The translations under genes and the position numbers were made by a program. Below are positions 36,779 to 45,529 of a stretch of DNA of 64,000 bases, piece by piece. The stretch is from the NCBI RefSeq assembly GCF_000720255.1, contig NZ_JOJE01000005.1, positions 124,001 to 188,000 on the forward strand, written 5' to 3'. This DNA comes from Streptomyces griseus subsp. griseus. GTDB lineage: Bacteria; Actinomycetota; Actinomycetes; Streptomycetales; Streptomycetaceae. The notes under the pieces were generated by a model, which worked only from the letters and a program-made list of their open reading frames with translations, was not told where the DNA came from and searched no databases. Every line of letters starts with the position of its first letter. Position 1 is the first letter of the stretch.

Positions 36779-39664
36779 GTGTCCACGAACGAGGTGGACG
36801 CGCCCGCACGGCCCTCGCGGCGCGGGACCCGTCGGCTGCACGGCATGCACACCTTCGCCGATCGCTGGCCGTTCCGGCGCAAACTCAGTGTCCTGCTGGG
36901 CGTTCCGCTCGCCGTGGTGGCGGTGCTGCTGGCCTACCTCATCACCGACCTCGTCCAGGAGTCCGACAGCGCCGAGTCGGCGGCCCAACTCGTCCGGGAC
37001 AGCGCCGAGGTGGCCAAGCTCGTCGACCGGCTGGAGGCCGAGCACCAGCAGGCCATCCTGCTCTCCGTGCGCCACGAGGCCACCAACGACGGCGGCACTC
37101 CCTCGCAGTCGGCGTACCGGGTGGCGCAGGTGATGGTGGACTCCCAGGTCCGCGCGGTGCGCGAGACCTTCGGTGACCGGCTGCCGGAGGGCGAGGCGCA
37201 GGCCCTGCGCGAGATCACCGGGCTGGACAGCCTGCGCGACACCATCGAGCAGGGCTATCTGCCCGCGGACAACATCGACCCGGCGTACACCAACGCCGCC
37301 CAGGGTGTCATCGACGGCCTCGGCCTGGACCGCAACGCCGCCCTCGCCGCCACCTTCACCGGCAACCTGCTCGATTCGCTGCTGCGCGCCGACGCCGCCC
37401 ATGCCGCCTACGAGACCGCTGTGTTCTCGGCCCGCACCGGTGACTCCAACGCGCTCATCGAGTTCACCGGCGCGGTCGGCAACTACGCCGTCTACACCTA
37501 CCAGGCGGAACGTTTCGCGCGGTTCGCCACGGAAGCGCAGGCCGACACCCTCGGTGACATCGAGCACAGCGTCCCGCAGGCCACCATCGGCCGGCACTAC
37601 GCCGAACTCACCGTCGACCCCAGCGGGTTGCAGGCCGACTCGCCCGCCGAGGCCCGCAAGGCGTTCCAGGACGCGCTGGCCTCCTACGGCGTCTACCGCG
37701 ACCAGGCCGAGAGCCGGCTGAAGATCACCACCTCACTCATCGACGAGATCGCCGGCCGGGCCGACTCCGCCGCCGACGACGCCCAGTGGCGGGCCGGCCT
37801 GCTGCTGACCCTCGCGCTCGTCGGCTTCGCCCTCTGGATCGCCTTCTCGGTGCTGGTCCGCCGCTCCGTGGTCCGCCCGGTGCTGGCCCTCACCGGCGCC
37901 GCCCAGCAGGTCGCCGACGTCGCCGACCGCGAACTCGCGCGGGTCGCCGACGACGACGCCGAGGACGACGGGCCGGCGCGGCTGCGCCGGATACCGGTCA
38001 CCGCGCGCGACGAGATCGGCCAGCTCGCCGAGGTGTTCAACCGGGTGCAGGCCACCGCGGTCGCGCTGCTGGCCCGGCAGGTGCTCAGCCGGCGCAACAC
38101 CGCCGAGATGTTCGGCAACGTCGGCCGCCGGGTCAGCAACCTCACCACCCGCCAACTGGCGCTGATCGACGCGGTGGAGCGCGGGGAGACCGACCCCGCC
38201 CTGCTCGAACGGCTCTACAGCATCGACCACATCGCCGTCCGGCTGCGCCGCAACGCGGACAGCCTGATGCTGCTCGCCGGCATCCGCGAGACCGTCCTGG
38301 ACTCCGGCCCGACCGCGCTCACCAACGTGGTACGGGCCGCGCTCGGCCAGATCGAGGGCTACCAGCGGGTCCGGCTGTCCGCCCGGGCCGAGGTCATGGT
38401 GGAGCCCGACATCATCGGCGACCTCACCCTGATGGTGGCCGAACTCCTGGAGAACGCCGTGTCGTTCTCCCCGGCGGACAGCACCGTCGAGGTGAGCGTG
38501 CGGGACGGCGCCGACGGCGCGCTGATCACCATCGCCGACCACGGCCTGGGCATGAGCGCCGAGCGGCTGGAGGAGGAGAACGCCCGACTCATCCGCCGCG
38601 AGCGTCTCGACCTCGTACCCACGAAGGTCCTCGGCCTCTTCGTAGTCGGCGCACTGGCGCGCCGCTGGGATGTCGCCGTCGCTCTCTCCCGCACCCCGGG
38701 CGGCGGTGTGACCTCCGAGATCACCATCCCGTCGACCTTGCTCCTGACCCTCAGCACGGTGGCCGCCGACGGTTCGCCCGTGACACCGGTGACCTCCGTG
38801 GCCGACGGTGCCGACGGTGCCGACGCGGACGTCGACGGCGCGCGGGTGGCGACGGTCTCCGAGCCGACCGTCGGTGCGCGGGACACCGGACGCACGGCGA
38901 ATGCCGTGGCCCAGGGCCCCCTGCCGGCCGTACCCGCGCAGGCCGGGCGGGGCGGATCCGGCGAGCAGCCCGGCGCCCTCCCCCGCCGTGTGCCCAGGCG
39001 GGACGACGCCGCAGGTGGCCCGCAGGCGCCCTTGCCGCCCGCTGCCGCCGCCGGGGAGACGCCGTCCGTCCCGCAGCCCCGCAGCGAGGGCCCGATCCGG
39101 GCGACCCCGTCCTGGGCGAAGGACACCCCGGCGCCTCCCCCGCCCGCCCCCACCTGCGACGGCGGCGCACGCCCCCTGCGCCGACGCGTCCGGGGAGCCA
39201 CCCTGCGTACGACGGCCGGTGCCGCCGAGCAGACCGCGCGCCAGGCAGCCCGCCCCGCCGACGCCGACGCCGTACGCCAGGCGCTGGAGGAGTTCGAGGC
39301 GGCCGTGGAGCGCGCGCACCGAGACAGCGGCGGCCCGCGGGACGAGCGGGACGCACATGACCCGCACGACACGCCCCGCCCGAAGGACAGGCACGCCTCG
39401 AACGACCGGCACGCGACGGACGACGACAGACCGACGAAAGCCGACCGACCCACGACGGCCGACAGACCCACAACGACGGCCGAACGACCCACGACGGCCG
39501 ACGGCAGACCCACGACGGCCGACCGCCCCTCGGCGGGCGACCACCCACCCGTCCAGGACCACCCGCACCACCCCCGACCCACCGCCCCACGCGACGGACA
39601 CGACCACCCCGGCCCGCGTGAACCGCAGCACCAGAATCACCTCCCGGAAGGAGCCGAGCAGTGA
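36779..39664 (+). CDS. cvnA: Conservon sensor kinase CvnA (second conservon)
   Basis: A 961-residue NIT-domain kinase. The order is a transmembrane helix (about 38-58), extracytoplasmic NIT domain (about 70-320), second helix (about 340-360), HAMP-like region and a GHKL ATPase domain. The phospho-acceptor motif SIDHIAVRLRRN carries His484, unlike the first conservon kinase. ATP-site boxes are ELLENAVSFSP, ADHGLGMS and LGLFVVGALA. The tail (about 670-961) is Pro/Arg/Asp-rich, with repeated RPTTAD units encoded by minisatellite DNA at about 39425-39530. The start is GTG after AAGGAGG. Confidence 0.93.
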   Translation: MSTNEVDAPARPSRRGTRRLHGMHTFADRWPFRRKLSVLLGVPLAVVAVLLAYLITDLVQESDSAESAAQLVRDSAEVAKLVDRLEAEHQQAILLSVRHEATNDGGTPSQSAYRVAQVMVDSQVRAVRETFGDRLPEGEAQALREITGLDSLRDTIEQGYLPADNIDPAYTNAAQGVIDGLGLDRNAALAATFTGNLLDSLLRADAAHAAYETAVFSARTGDSNALIEFTGAVGNYAVYTYQAERFARFATEAQADTLGDIEHSVPQATIGRHYAELTVDPSGLQADSPAEARKAFQDALASYGVYRDQAESRLKITTSLIDEIAGRADSAADDAQWRAGLLLTLALVGFALWIAFSVLVRRSVVRPVLALTGAAQQVADVADRELARVADDDAEDDGPARLRRIPVTARDEIGQLAEVFNRVQATAVALLARQVLSRRNTAEMFGNVGRRVSNLTTRQLALIDAVERGETDPALLERLYSIDHIAVRLRRNADSLMLLAGIRETVLDSGPTALTNVVRAALGQIEGYQRVRLSARAEVMVEPDIIGDLTLMVAELLENAVSFSPADSTVEVSVRDGADGALITIADHGLGMSAERLEEENARLIRRERLDLVPTKVLGLFVVGALARRWDVAVALSRTPGGGVTSEITIPSTLLLTLSTVAADGSPVTPVTSVADGADGADADVDGARVATVSEPTVGARDTGRTANAVAQGPLPAVPAQAGRGGSGEQPGALPRRVPRRDDAAGGPQAPLPPAAAAGETPSVPQPRSEGPIRATPSWAKDTPAPPPPAPTCDGGARPLRRRVRGATLRTTAGAAEQTARQAARPADADAVRQALEEFEAAVERAHRDSGGPRDERDAHDPHDTPRPKDRHASNDRHATDDDRPTKADRPTTADRPTTTAERPTTADGRPTTADRPSAGDHPPVQDHPHHPRPTAPRDGHDHPGPREPQHQNHLPEGAEQ

Positions 39665-40152
39665 GCACGTCGACAGGTGACACCTCGACGGGAGGCACCA
39701 CGCCGACCGACCTGCAGGCCGCCGCAGCCGACTTCACCTGGCTGCTCAACCGTTTCGCCACCGAGACCGCGGGCGTCGTGGACGCCATCGCCGTGTCGTC
39801 CGACGGCCTGCTCATCGCCGTGTCGGAGTTGCGTGAGCCCGCCGACTCCGAACGCCTCGCCGCGATCGTCTCCGGCATCACCAGCCTGGCCGCCGGCGCC
39901 TCCGGCAACTACGGCCTCGGCGGTCTCAACAAGGTCATCATCGACCTGGAGGGCGGCCACCTCCTGGTCTCCGCGATCGGCAGCGGCGCCGTGCTCGGTG
40001 TCGTCACGGACAAGGAGGCCAAGCTGGGGAACATCGCCTACGAGATGACGGTGTTCGCCAACCGGGCCGGTTCCGCGCTCAACCCGCAGCTCGTGCTGGA
40101 GCTGAAGAACAGCGTGGGTGCCACGAAGTCCACGAACACACCGCGGCGCTGA
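39661..40152 (+). CDS. cvnB: Roadblock/LC7 protein CvnB (second conservon)
   Basis: A 163-residue roadblock/LC7 protein (AIAVSSDGLLIAVSEL, IIDLEGGHLLVSAIGSGAVLGV). The GTG start overlaps the cvnA stop in GTGA, so the two are translationally coupled. It is expected to partner the GTPase encoded at 40625-41224. Confidence 0.93.
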   Translation: MSTSTGDTSTGGTTPTDLQAAAADFTWLLNRFATETAGVVDAIAVSSDGLLIAVSELREPADSERLAAIVSGITSLAAGASGNYGLGGLNKVIIDLEGGHLLVSAIGSGAVLGVVTDKEAKLGNIAYEMTVFANRAGSALNPQLVLELKNSVGATKSTNTPRR

Positions 40153-40188
40153 CGCTCACCGCCGGCCGAGAGAGGAAGACGACCAGCG

Positions 40189-40638
40189 ATGGCGGACGGC
40201 CGCACCGCGAGCGGCGCCGGCGAGGACGGCTCCGCGCCGCCCCCCGTACCGGCCCAGGTCGGTCCCGCCCCCGCCGTACGGCCGTTCCTGGTCACCGCCG
40301 GCCGGGTGGCGGGTACCGCCTCCAGTCGGACGATGCCCGTCGAGACCCAGGTGGTGGCCACGGTCACCGGACTCGACGCGCTCGACGGGCTCTCCTTCGA
40401 GCAGCACGACATCGTCGCCGCGTGCCGCCTGCCGCAGTCCCTCGCGGAGCTGGCGGCCCGGCTGCGGCTGCACCTGAACGTCGTACGGGTCCTCGCCGAG
40501 GACCTGCGCGACGCCGGGCAGTTGACGGTGCACGTGCCCGACGCCGACGTCACCCACGACGCTTCCGTACTGCGCAGGCTCATCGACGGCCTGCGCGCGA
40601 TTCCCGACTCCCGGGGGGTACTCCGTGACTCCGACTGA
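40189..40638 (+). CDS. cvnC: DUF742 winged-helix protein CvnC (second conservon)
   Basis: A 149-residue DUF742 protein (AVRPFLVTAGRV, LSFEQHDIVAACRLPQSLAELAARLRLHLNVVRVLAEDLRDAG) with a Pro-rich N-terminus. The ATG follows GAGGAAG. The 3' end overlaps cvnD by 14 bases, the typical conservon arrangement. Confidence 0.92.
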   Translation: MADGRTASGAGEDGSAPPPVPAQVGPAPAVRPFLVTAGRVAGTASSRTMPVETQVVATVTGLDALDGLSFEQHDIVAACRLPQSLAELAARLRLHLNVVRVLAEDLRDAGQLTVHVPDADVTHDASVLRRLIDGLRAIPDSRGVLRDSD

Positions 40639-41224
40639 ACCGCTCGCCACCGTCGCGGCCGACCGGGCCGCGGTACGGCCGCCGCTGCCGGTGAAGATGG
40701 TGGTCGCGGGCGGTTTCGGGGTGGGCAAGACCACCGCGGTCGGCGCGATCTCCGAGATCGAGCCGCTGACCACCGAGGCGGCGATCACCGAGGTCGCGGC
40801 GGGCGTGGACGACCTCACGCACACCCCGCGCAAGGCCACCACCACGGTCGCGATGGACTTCGGCTGTCTCACCATCGACCCCACCCTGAAGCTGTACCTG
40901 TTCGGCACGCCGGGGCAGGAGCGGTTCGGGTTCATGTGGGACGACATCGTCGAGGGCGCGGTCGGCGGGCTGGTCATCGTCGACACCCGCCGCCTGGACG
41001 ACTGCTACGCGGCCGTCGACTACTTCGAGCACAAGCAGATCCCGTTCGCCGTCGCCGTCAATGCCTTCGACGGCAAGGTCGAGCACGGCCTCGACGAGGT
41101 CCGCTGGGCCCTCGACGTGGCCGACCGCGTCCCGGTCATCGTCTTCGACGCCCGCGAACGCGGCTCGGTACGGGACGCGTTGCTGGTCGTACTGGAACTG
41201 GCGCTGGCGCGCTCGGAGGCGTGA
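40625..41224 (+). CDS. cvnD: Small GTPase CvnD (second conservon)
   Basis: A 199-residue Ras-like GTPase with P-loop GGFGVGKTT, switch GTPGQERF and VNAFDG in place of NKxD. The start is GTG. It lies downstream of cvnC with a 14-base overlap and 58 bases upstream of the RidA-type gene. No P450 (CvnE) gene follows. Confidence 0.93.
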   Translation: MTPTEPLATVAADRAAVRPPLPVKMVVAGGFGVGKTTAVGAISEIEPLTTEAAITEVAAGVDDLTHTPRKATTTVAMDFGCLTIDPTLKLYLFGTPGQERFGFMWDDIVEGAVGGLVIVDTRRLDDCYAAVDYFEHKQIPFAVAVNAFDGKVEHGLDEVRWALDVADRVPVIVFDARERGSVRDALLVVLELALARSEA

Positions 41225-41282
41225 GCCGGCACTGGGCGGGCGGCCCGGAATGGGCGGCCCGGCACCGGTGTTGGCACCTGCC

Positions 41283-41708
41283 ATGAGCCTCGACGCGCGC
41301 ACGATCACCAACCCGCCCACGCTGCACGACCCGACCCCCTTCGGCTACAGCCACGCCGTGTCGGCGCCCGGCGAACTCGTCTTCATCGCGGGTCAGTACG
41401 CGTCCGACGCCACCGGCGCCCCCGTCCCCGGTGACTTCGCGGCACAGGTGGAGCTGGCCTTCGAGCGGCTGCGGGCGGCGCTCGGCGCAGTGGGTCTGGG
41501 CTTCGAACACGTCGTCCGGCTGGGCTCGTTCGTGGTCGACCACGACTCCGCCAAGCTGGAGGTTCTGGGCAAGGCTCTCCACGCCCGCTTCGGTGACCGT
41601 CTGCCCGCCCAGACCCTGAGCGGTGTCGCCTCGCTCGCCCTCCCGGGCATGCTGTTCGAGGTCGACGCCGTCGCCGTACGGCCGCAGGACACCGTCGAAA
41701 GGGGTTAG
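41283..41708 (+). CDS. RidA/YjgF-family protein
   Basis: A 141-residue YjgF/RidA-fold protein (AGELVFIAGQYA-like region, VRLGSFVVD, AQTLSGVASLALPGMLFEVDAVA). RidA enzymes hydrolyse reactive enamines and imines to ketoacids. The catalytic Arg, usually in the sequence PAR, is replaced (PAQ), so it belongs to a Rid subgroup without the RidA deaminase residue. It follows conservon 2 on the same strand and its stop overlaps the convergent permease stop by three bases. A link to the lyase/importer products is inferred only from position. Confidence 0.85.
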   Translation: MSLDARTITNPPTLHDPTPFGYSHAVSAPGELVFIAGQYASDATGAPVPGDFAAQVELAFERLRAALGAVGLGFEHVVRLGSFVVDHDSAKLEVLGKALHARFGDRLPAQTLSGVASLALPGMLFEVDAVAVRPQDTVERG

Positions 41709-42370
41709 GCGCTCCGGCGCACCCCCGGGGAGACCGCGACCCTGGCGACCGCCCAGAACAGGGCCAGGGTCGCCAGGGCCAGTACGGCGACGCAGGAGGC
41801 GCCGCCGATGACCTTCTCGTAGTTGCGCTGGTAGAGGCCGTCGACGATGTAGCGGCCGAGGCCCCCGAGGGAGACGTACGCGGCGATGGTGGCCGTGGAG
41901 ACGATCTGGATGGCCGCCGAGCGCAGGCCGCTGAGGATCAGCGGGAGGGCGACCGGGAGTTCGACCCGGAAGAGGATGCCCGCCTCGCTCATGCCCATGC
42001 CGCGGGCGGCGTCCACCGGGGAGGGGTCGACGGAGCGCATCGCCTCGTACGTCGTGACCAGGATCGGCGGGACGGCGAGAACGACCAGCGGGATCATCAC
42101 GTTCACCAGGCCGAAGCCCAGCAGCAGCGTCATCAGCACCAGCAGACCGAAGGTGGGCAGGGCCCGTCCGGCGGTGGCGATGAGGGAGAGGGCGTTGCCG
42201 CCGCGCCCGTAGTGACCGGTGAGCAGGCCGACGGGCAGCCCGATCGCGGCGGCCAGGGCGAGCGCCAGCAGGGTGTACCCGACGTGCTCCCCCACGCGCG
42301 TGGGGATGCCGTCGTAACCGGTCCAGTGGGCGTGGTCGCTGAAGAAGGCGTTGACGAAGTTGAGTATCAC
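41705..42370 (-). CDS. Quaternary-amine ABC transporter permease
   Basis: A 221-residue inner-membrane permease of the ProW/OpuAB type, about five helices, with the loop EAxxGMGMSEAGILFRVELPVALP. The GTG start overlaps the stop of the upstream permease gene in GTGA, and RidA's TAG and this gene's TAA overlap tail to tail. It should pair with the permease at 42367-43074 and the ATPase at 43071-44213. The substrate is probably glycine betaine, choline or a related amine, with the binding protein encoded at 35.6-36.5 kb. Confidence 0.9.
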   Translation of the reverse strand: MILNFVNAFFSDHAHWTGYDGIPTRVGEHVGYTLLALALAAAIGLPVGLLTGHYGRGGNALSLIATAGRALPTFGLLVLMTLLLGFGLVNVMIPLVVLAVPPILVTTYEAMRSVDPSPVDAARGMGMSEAGILFRVELPVALPLILSGLRSAAIQIVSTATIAAYVSLGGLGRYIVDGLYQRNYEKVIGGASCVAVLALATLALFWAVARVAVSPGVRRSA

Positions 42371-43074
42371 CGGGCTGCGTCCTCCAGGGCGGGCGCGGCC
42401 GGTTCGGGCCGGGCCCCGGTCTTGCGGCGGCGTGTGCCGCTCGGCATCCAGGGGGTCAGCAGGACCCGTACGAGGACCAGCGCGGCGTCGGCGAGGATCG
42501 CCAGGACGGCCATGGTGATCACGGCGTTCCACGCGAGTTCGGGCCGGTTGTAGATGGTCGCGTCGTTGAGCAGGTTACCGAGGGCGCCCTGGTTGCCGAT
42601 CAGGGTGCCCACGCTGACGAGGGAGATGCTCGACACCGTCGCCACCCGCAGACCGGCGACGATGGCGGGCACCGCGATCGGCAACTGGACCTGGACGTAA
42701 CGGCGTACGGGCCCGAAGCCCATGGCGGTGGCAGCGGCCAGGGTCTCCTGGGGCACCGAGCGGACGCCGTCGACGATCGCCGGGACGAGCACGACGAGGG
42801 TGTAGACGGTGAGCGGGATCATCACCGTGAGCTCGGTCTGGCCGGTGTAGTCGATGAGGACCACGAAGAAGGCCAGGGACGGGATGGCGTACAGCACGGT
42901 CGTCACCCACAGCACCGGCGGGTACAGCCAGCGGAAGCGCACGCACAGCTGAGCCAGCGGCAGCGCGACCACCAGGCCGGCCAGGACCGGCAGCAGGGCC
43001 TCCCGCAGGTGCAGCCCGACGAGGCCGAGCCAGCTGTGCTGGAGGTCGCTGGGGATGTCGAAGAAGCCGCTCAT
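42367..43074 (-). CDS. Quaternary-amine ABC transporter permease
   Basis: A 235-residue permease with the ABC signature loop AAATAMGFGPVRRYVQVQLPIAVP and about six helices, ending in a basic cytoplasmic tail. The ATG at 43074 overlaps the stop of the ATPase gene in ATGA. Translational coupling runs ATPase, permease, permease. Confidence 0.9.
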   Translation of the reverse strand: MSGFFDIPSDLQHSWLGLVGLHLREALLPVLAGLVVALPLAQLCVRFRWLYPPVLWVTTVLYAIPSLAFFVVLIDYTGQTELTVMIPLTVYTLVVLVPAIVDGVRSVPQETLAAATAMGFGPVRRYVQVQLPIAVPAIVAGLRVATVSSISLVSVGTLIGNQGALGNLLNDATIYNRPELAWNAVITMAVLAILADAALVLVRVLLTPWMPSGTRRRKTGARPEPAAPALEDAAR

Positions 43075-44213
43075 CGGGCGGCCTTGGCGTCCGTACGGCC
43101 CTCCGCGTGCGCCCCGCGGATCGCCTCGGCGATGGTCTGCTGCGAGACGACCCCGGTGGCCCGGCCGTCCCCGTCCACGGCGACAGCCCACCCGGTGGGT
43201 GACAGCACGGCACAGTCGAGCGCGGCCCGCAGCGTGCCCGAACCGGCCGTGAAGGGCCGCCCGTACGGCAGCAGCCGCTCGGGCGCGATCTCCCCGGCGG
43301 TCAGTTCGTCCGGCTCGCCCCAGCCGAGGGGCCTGCCCTCCAGGTCGGTGACGAGGAGGTAGGGGACGTCCTCGGTGGCGCGCGCGGCGATCTGCTCGGC
43401 GGTGGAGTCGACGGCGACGATCGGGGAGGTGAGCAACTCCAGTCCGGAGGACGGGAAGAAGGAGAGCCGGCGGATGCCGCGGTCGGCGCCGAGGAAGTCC
43501 TCGACGAACGCGTCGGCGGGGTCGGACAGCAGCTCGGCGGGCGGCGCGAACTGGGCGAGCTTGCCGCCGGTACGCATCACGGCGACCATGGTGCCGAGCT
43601 TGACGGCCTCGTCGATGTCATGCGTGACGAAGACGATGGTCTTGCCCAACTCGTCCTGGATCCGCAGGAGTTCGTCCTGGAGTCCCTTGCGGACGATGGG
43701 GTCGACGGCCGAGAACGGCTCGTCCATCAGCAGCACCGGCGGATCGGCGGCGAGCGCCCGCGCGACACCGACGCGCTGCTGCTGGCCACCGGAGAGCTGG
43801 TACGGGTACCGCTTGGCGAGGGAGGCGTCGAGCCCGACCCGGCCCATGAGTTCACGGGCCCGCTCCCGCGCTTTCTCCTTGCCCCAGCCGAGCATGCGGG
43901 GCACGGTGGCGATGTTGTCGACGATCGTGCGGTGCTGGAAGAGACCGGCGTTCTGGATGACGTAACCCATGGACCGGCGCAGGGTGTTGACCGGCTGCTG
44001 CGTGATGTCCTTGCCGTCGATGAGGATGGTGCCCTCACTGGGCTCGACCATCCGGTTGATCATGCGCAGGGTCGTCGTCTTCCCGCAGCCCGAGGGGCCC
44101 ACGAGAACGGTGATCGAGCGGTCCGGTATCTCCAGGGAGAGCCGGTCGACCGCCACCGTGCCGTCCGGATACCGCTTGGTGACTGAATCTATCCGTATCA
44201 AAGCGCCGAACAC
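43071..44213 (-). CDS. Quaternary-amine ABC transporter ATPase with CBS domains
   Basis: A 380-residue ATPase of the ProV/OpuAA type. Walker A is GPSGCGKTT, the signature LSGGQQQR and Walker B LLMDEPFSAVD; a C-terminal pair of CBS domains (about 260-370) probably senses ionic strength. The first possible start is GTG at 44213 and an in-frame TTG at 44201 is an alternative. It is the first gene of an operon with both permeases; the matching binding protein gene lies 5 kb away. Confidence 0.93.
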   Translation of the reverse strand: MFGALIRIDSVTKRYPDGTVAVDRLSLEIPDRSITVLVGPSGCGKTTTLRMINRMVEPSEGTILIDGKDITQQPVNTLRRSMGYVIQNAGLFQHRTIVDNIATVPRMLGWGKEKARERARELMGRVGLDASLAKRYPYQLSGGQQQRVGVARALAADPPVLLMDEPFSAVDPIVRKGLQDELLRIQDELGKTIVFVTHDIDEAVKLGTMVAVMRTGGKLAQFAPPAELLSDPADAFVEDFLGADRGIRRLSFFPSSGLELLTSPIVAVDSTAEQIAARATEDVPYLLVTDLEGRPLGWGEPDELTAGEIAPERLLPYGRPFTAGSGTLRAALDCAVLSPTGWAVAVDGDGRATGVVSQQTIAEAIRGAHAEGRTDAKAAR

Positions 44214-44384
44214 CCTTCGGGTCTGGCAGAGCCGCTGCCCGCGCCCCTGGCCGTGATCGGGCGGGCCGTTGCGGGTGAGTCTAGACCGCCCGTGTTGCGG
44301 CGCTGTGGCCGAGTCTCGGCGTCCGGGCAGGCCAGGCTGTGGGCGTCCACATGGGCGGCGCCACCGAGGTCTCGTCGACGACGA

Positions 44385-45110
44385 TCACGTACCTGACACC
44401 GGGAACCCACGGCTCCGCAGTACCCGGCGCCCGGCGTCCACGGCGTACACCTCGCACCCCTCCCGCGCGGCCGCCCAGTCGATGCCCTCCGGGCCCATCG
44501 CGAAGGCGGCGGTGGCCACGGAGTCCGCCTCGGTCAGGGTCGGGGCGACGACGGTGACGCCGAGGAGGCCGGTGGCGGGGCGGCCGGTGCGGCCGTCGAT
44601 GATGTGATCGCCGCGCTCGTAGCACGCGGAGGTGGCGACCGCGCCGTCGGTGAGGGCGAGGACGGTGCACAGCTTGTCGGCGTGTTCGGGGTGCCGTACG
44701 CCGACCCGCCACGGGCCGCCGGAGACGACGACGTCACCTCCGGCGTTCAGGCAGAACCGCCGCGCGCCGGCCGCCGTGAGCAGCTCCGCCGCCCGCTGCA
44801 CGGACCAGCCCTTGACCACCGCACAGGGGTCGAGGCCGCGTCCGGGCAGCCGTACGTCGAAGGCGCCGCCGGTGGCGATCCGGTACTCCTCGCACAGGTG
44901 GAGCACCTCGGTGAGGTCGGCGCTCAGCCCGTCCGGGGACAGCTCGCCCCGGTCCAACCGGGACACCTCGCTGCCCGCCTTGAAGGGGCTGAACCGCTCG
45001 TCGACCTCGCGCAGCCACGCGAAGACGGCGTCCCCGGCCTCCGCGGGGACGTCTTCGTCGTCGACCCGCAGCGACACGGGGAACCCCATGACGTGCTCGA
45101 CGCGCCGCAC
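44385..45110 (-). CDS. apbE: FAD:protein FMN transferase (ApbE)
   Basis: A 241-residue ApbE-type flavin transferase that attaches FMN to a threonine of target proteins (RFSPFKAGSEVSRL, GAFDVRLPGRGLDPCAVVKGW, NAGGDVVVSG, the HIIDGRTGRPA metal/FAD site and ADSVATAAFAMG). It is the last gene of an operon with the FMN-binding protein (GTG start two bases from that stop) and a ferric-reductase-like membrane protein. Its substrate is most likely the FMN-binding protein upstream. Confidence 0.93.
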   Translation of the reverse strand: MRRVEHVMGFPVSLRVDDEDVPAEAGDAVFAWLREVDERFSPFKAGSEVSRLDRGELSPDGLSADLTEVLHLCEEYRIATGGAFDVRLPGRGLDPCAVVKGWSVQRAAELLTAAGARRFCLNAGGDVVVSGGPWRVGVRHPEHADKLCTVLALTDGAVATSACYERGDHIIDGRTGRPATGLLGVTVVAPTLTEADSVATAAFAMGPEGIDWAAAREGCEVYAVDAGRRVLRSRGFPVSGT

Positions 45111-45111
45111 C

Positions 45112-45516
45112 TCAGGCGCCCTTGGCGTCGATCGCGGCCTGGAGCGATTCCTTGTAGCCGTCGCTGGTGATCGTCGCCCCGGAGACGGTGTCGATGTCCG
45201 CGCTCTGCGCCTCCAACGTCTCCGCGATCAGCTTCGGCACCGCGGCCGTGGTCTGCGGATGGTTGGGCTGTTTCAGCATGCGCACGGACGTGATCTTGTC
45301 GCCCGCGTAGGTCACCTCGACCTGTACGTCACCCTTCTCGGTGGGGACGAGCGTGCCCGTGACCACCTTGGAGGAGGATCCGGGGGACGAGGACACGGAC
45401 GGCGTGGAGGCGGGGGCGGTGGCCTCCGTGGCGGTCGAGCCGGTGGACGGCTCGTAGCGCCAGACGGGGATGAGGCCGGCGACGGAGAGGACCAGGACGG
45501 GCAGGGCTCGCTTCAC
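45112..45516 (-). CDS. FMN-binding domain protein with flavinylation motif
   Basis: A 134-residue exported or membrane-anchored protein with one N-terminal hydrophobic helix and an FMN-binding domain. The flavinylation motif is SGATITSDGYK, with the Thr expected to receive FMN from ApbE. It lies between the ferric-reductase-like gene and apbE, so it probably receives electrons outside the membrane from the reductase protein. The final electron acceptor is unknown. Confidence 0.9.
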   Translation of the reverse strand: MKRALPVLVLSVAGLIPVWRYEPSTGSTATEATAPASTPSVSSSPGSSSKVVTGTLVPTEKGDVQVEVTYAGDKITSVRMLKQPNHPQTTAAVPKLIAETLEAQSADIDTVSGATITSDGYKESLQAAIDAKGA

Positions 45517-45529
45517 GATGTCGTCCTCC

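Noticed and set aside
35557-44213. Reading the ABC importer as simple glycine-betaine osmoprotectant uptake
   Set aside because: Not excluded, but the coupling of the binding protein to a HAL-fold lyase argues for a catabolic substrate, so the call was kept general.
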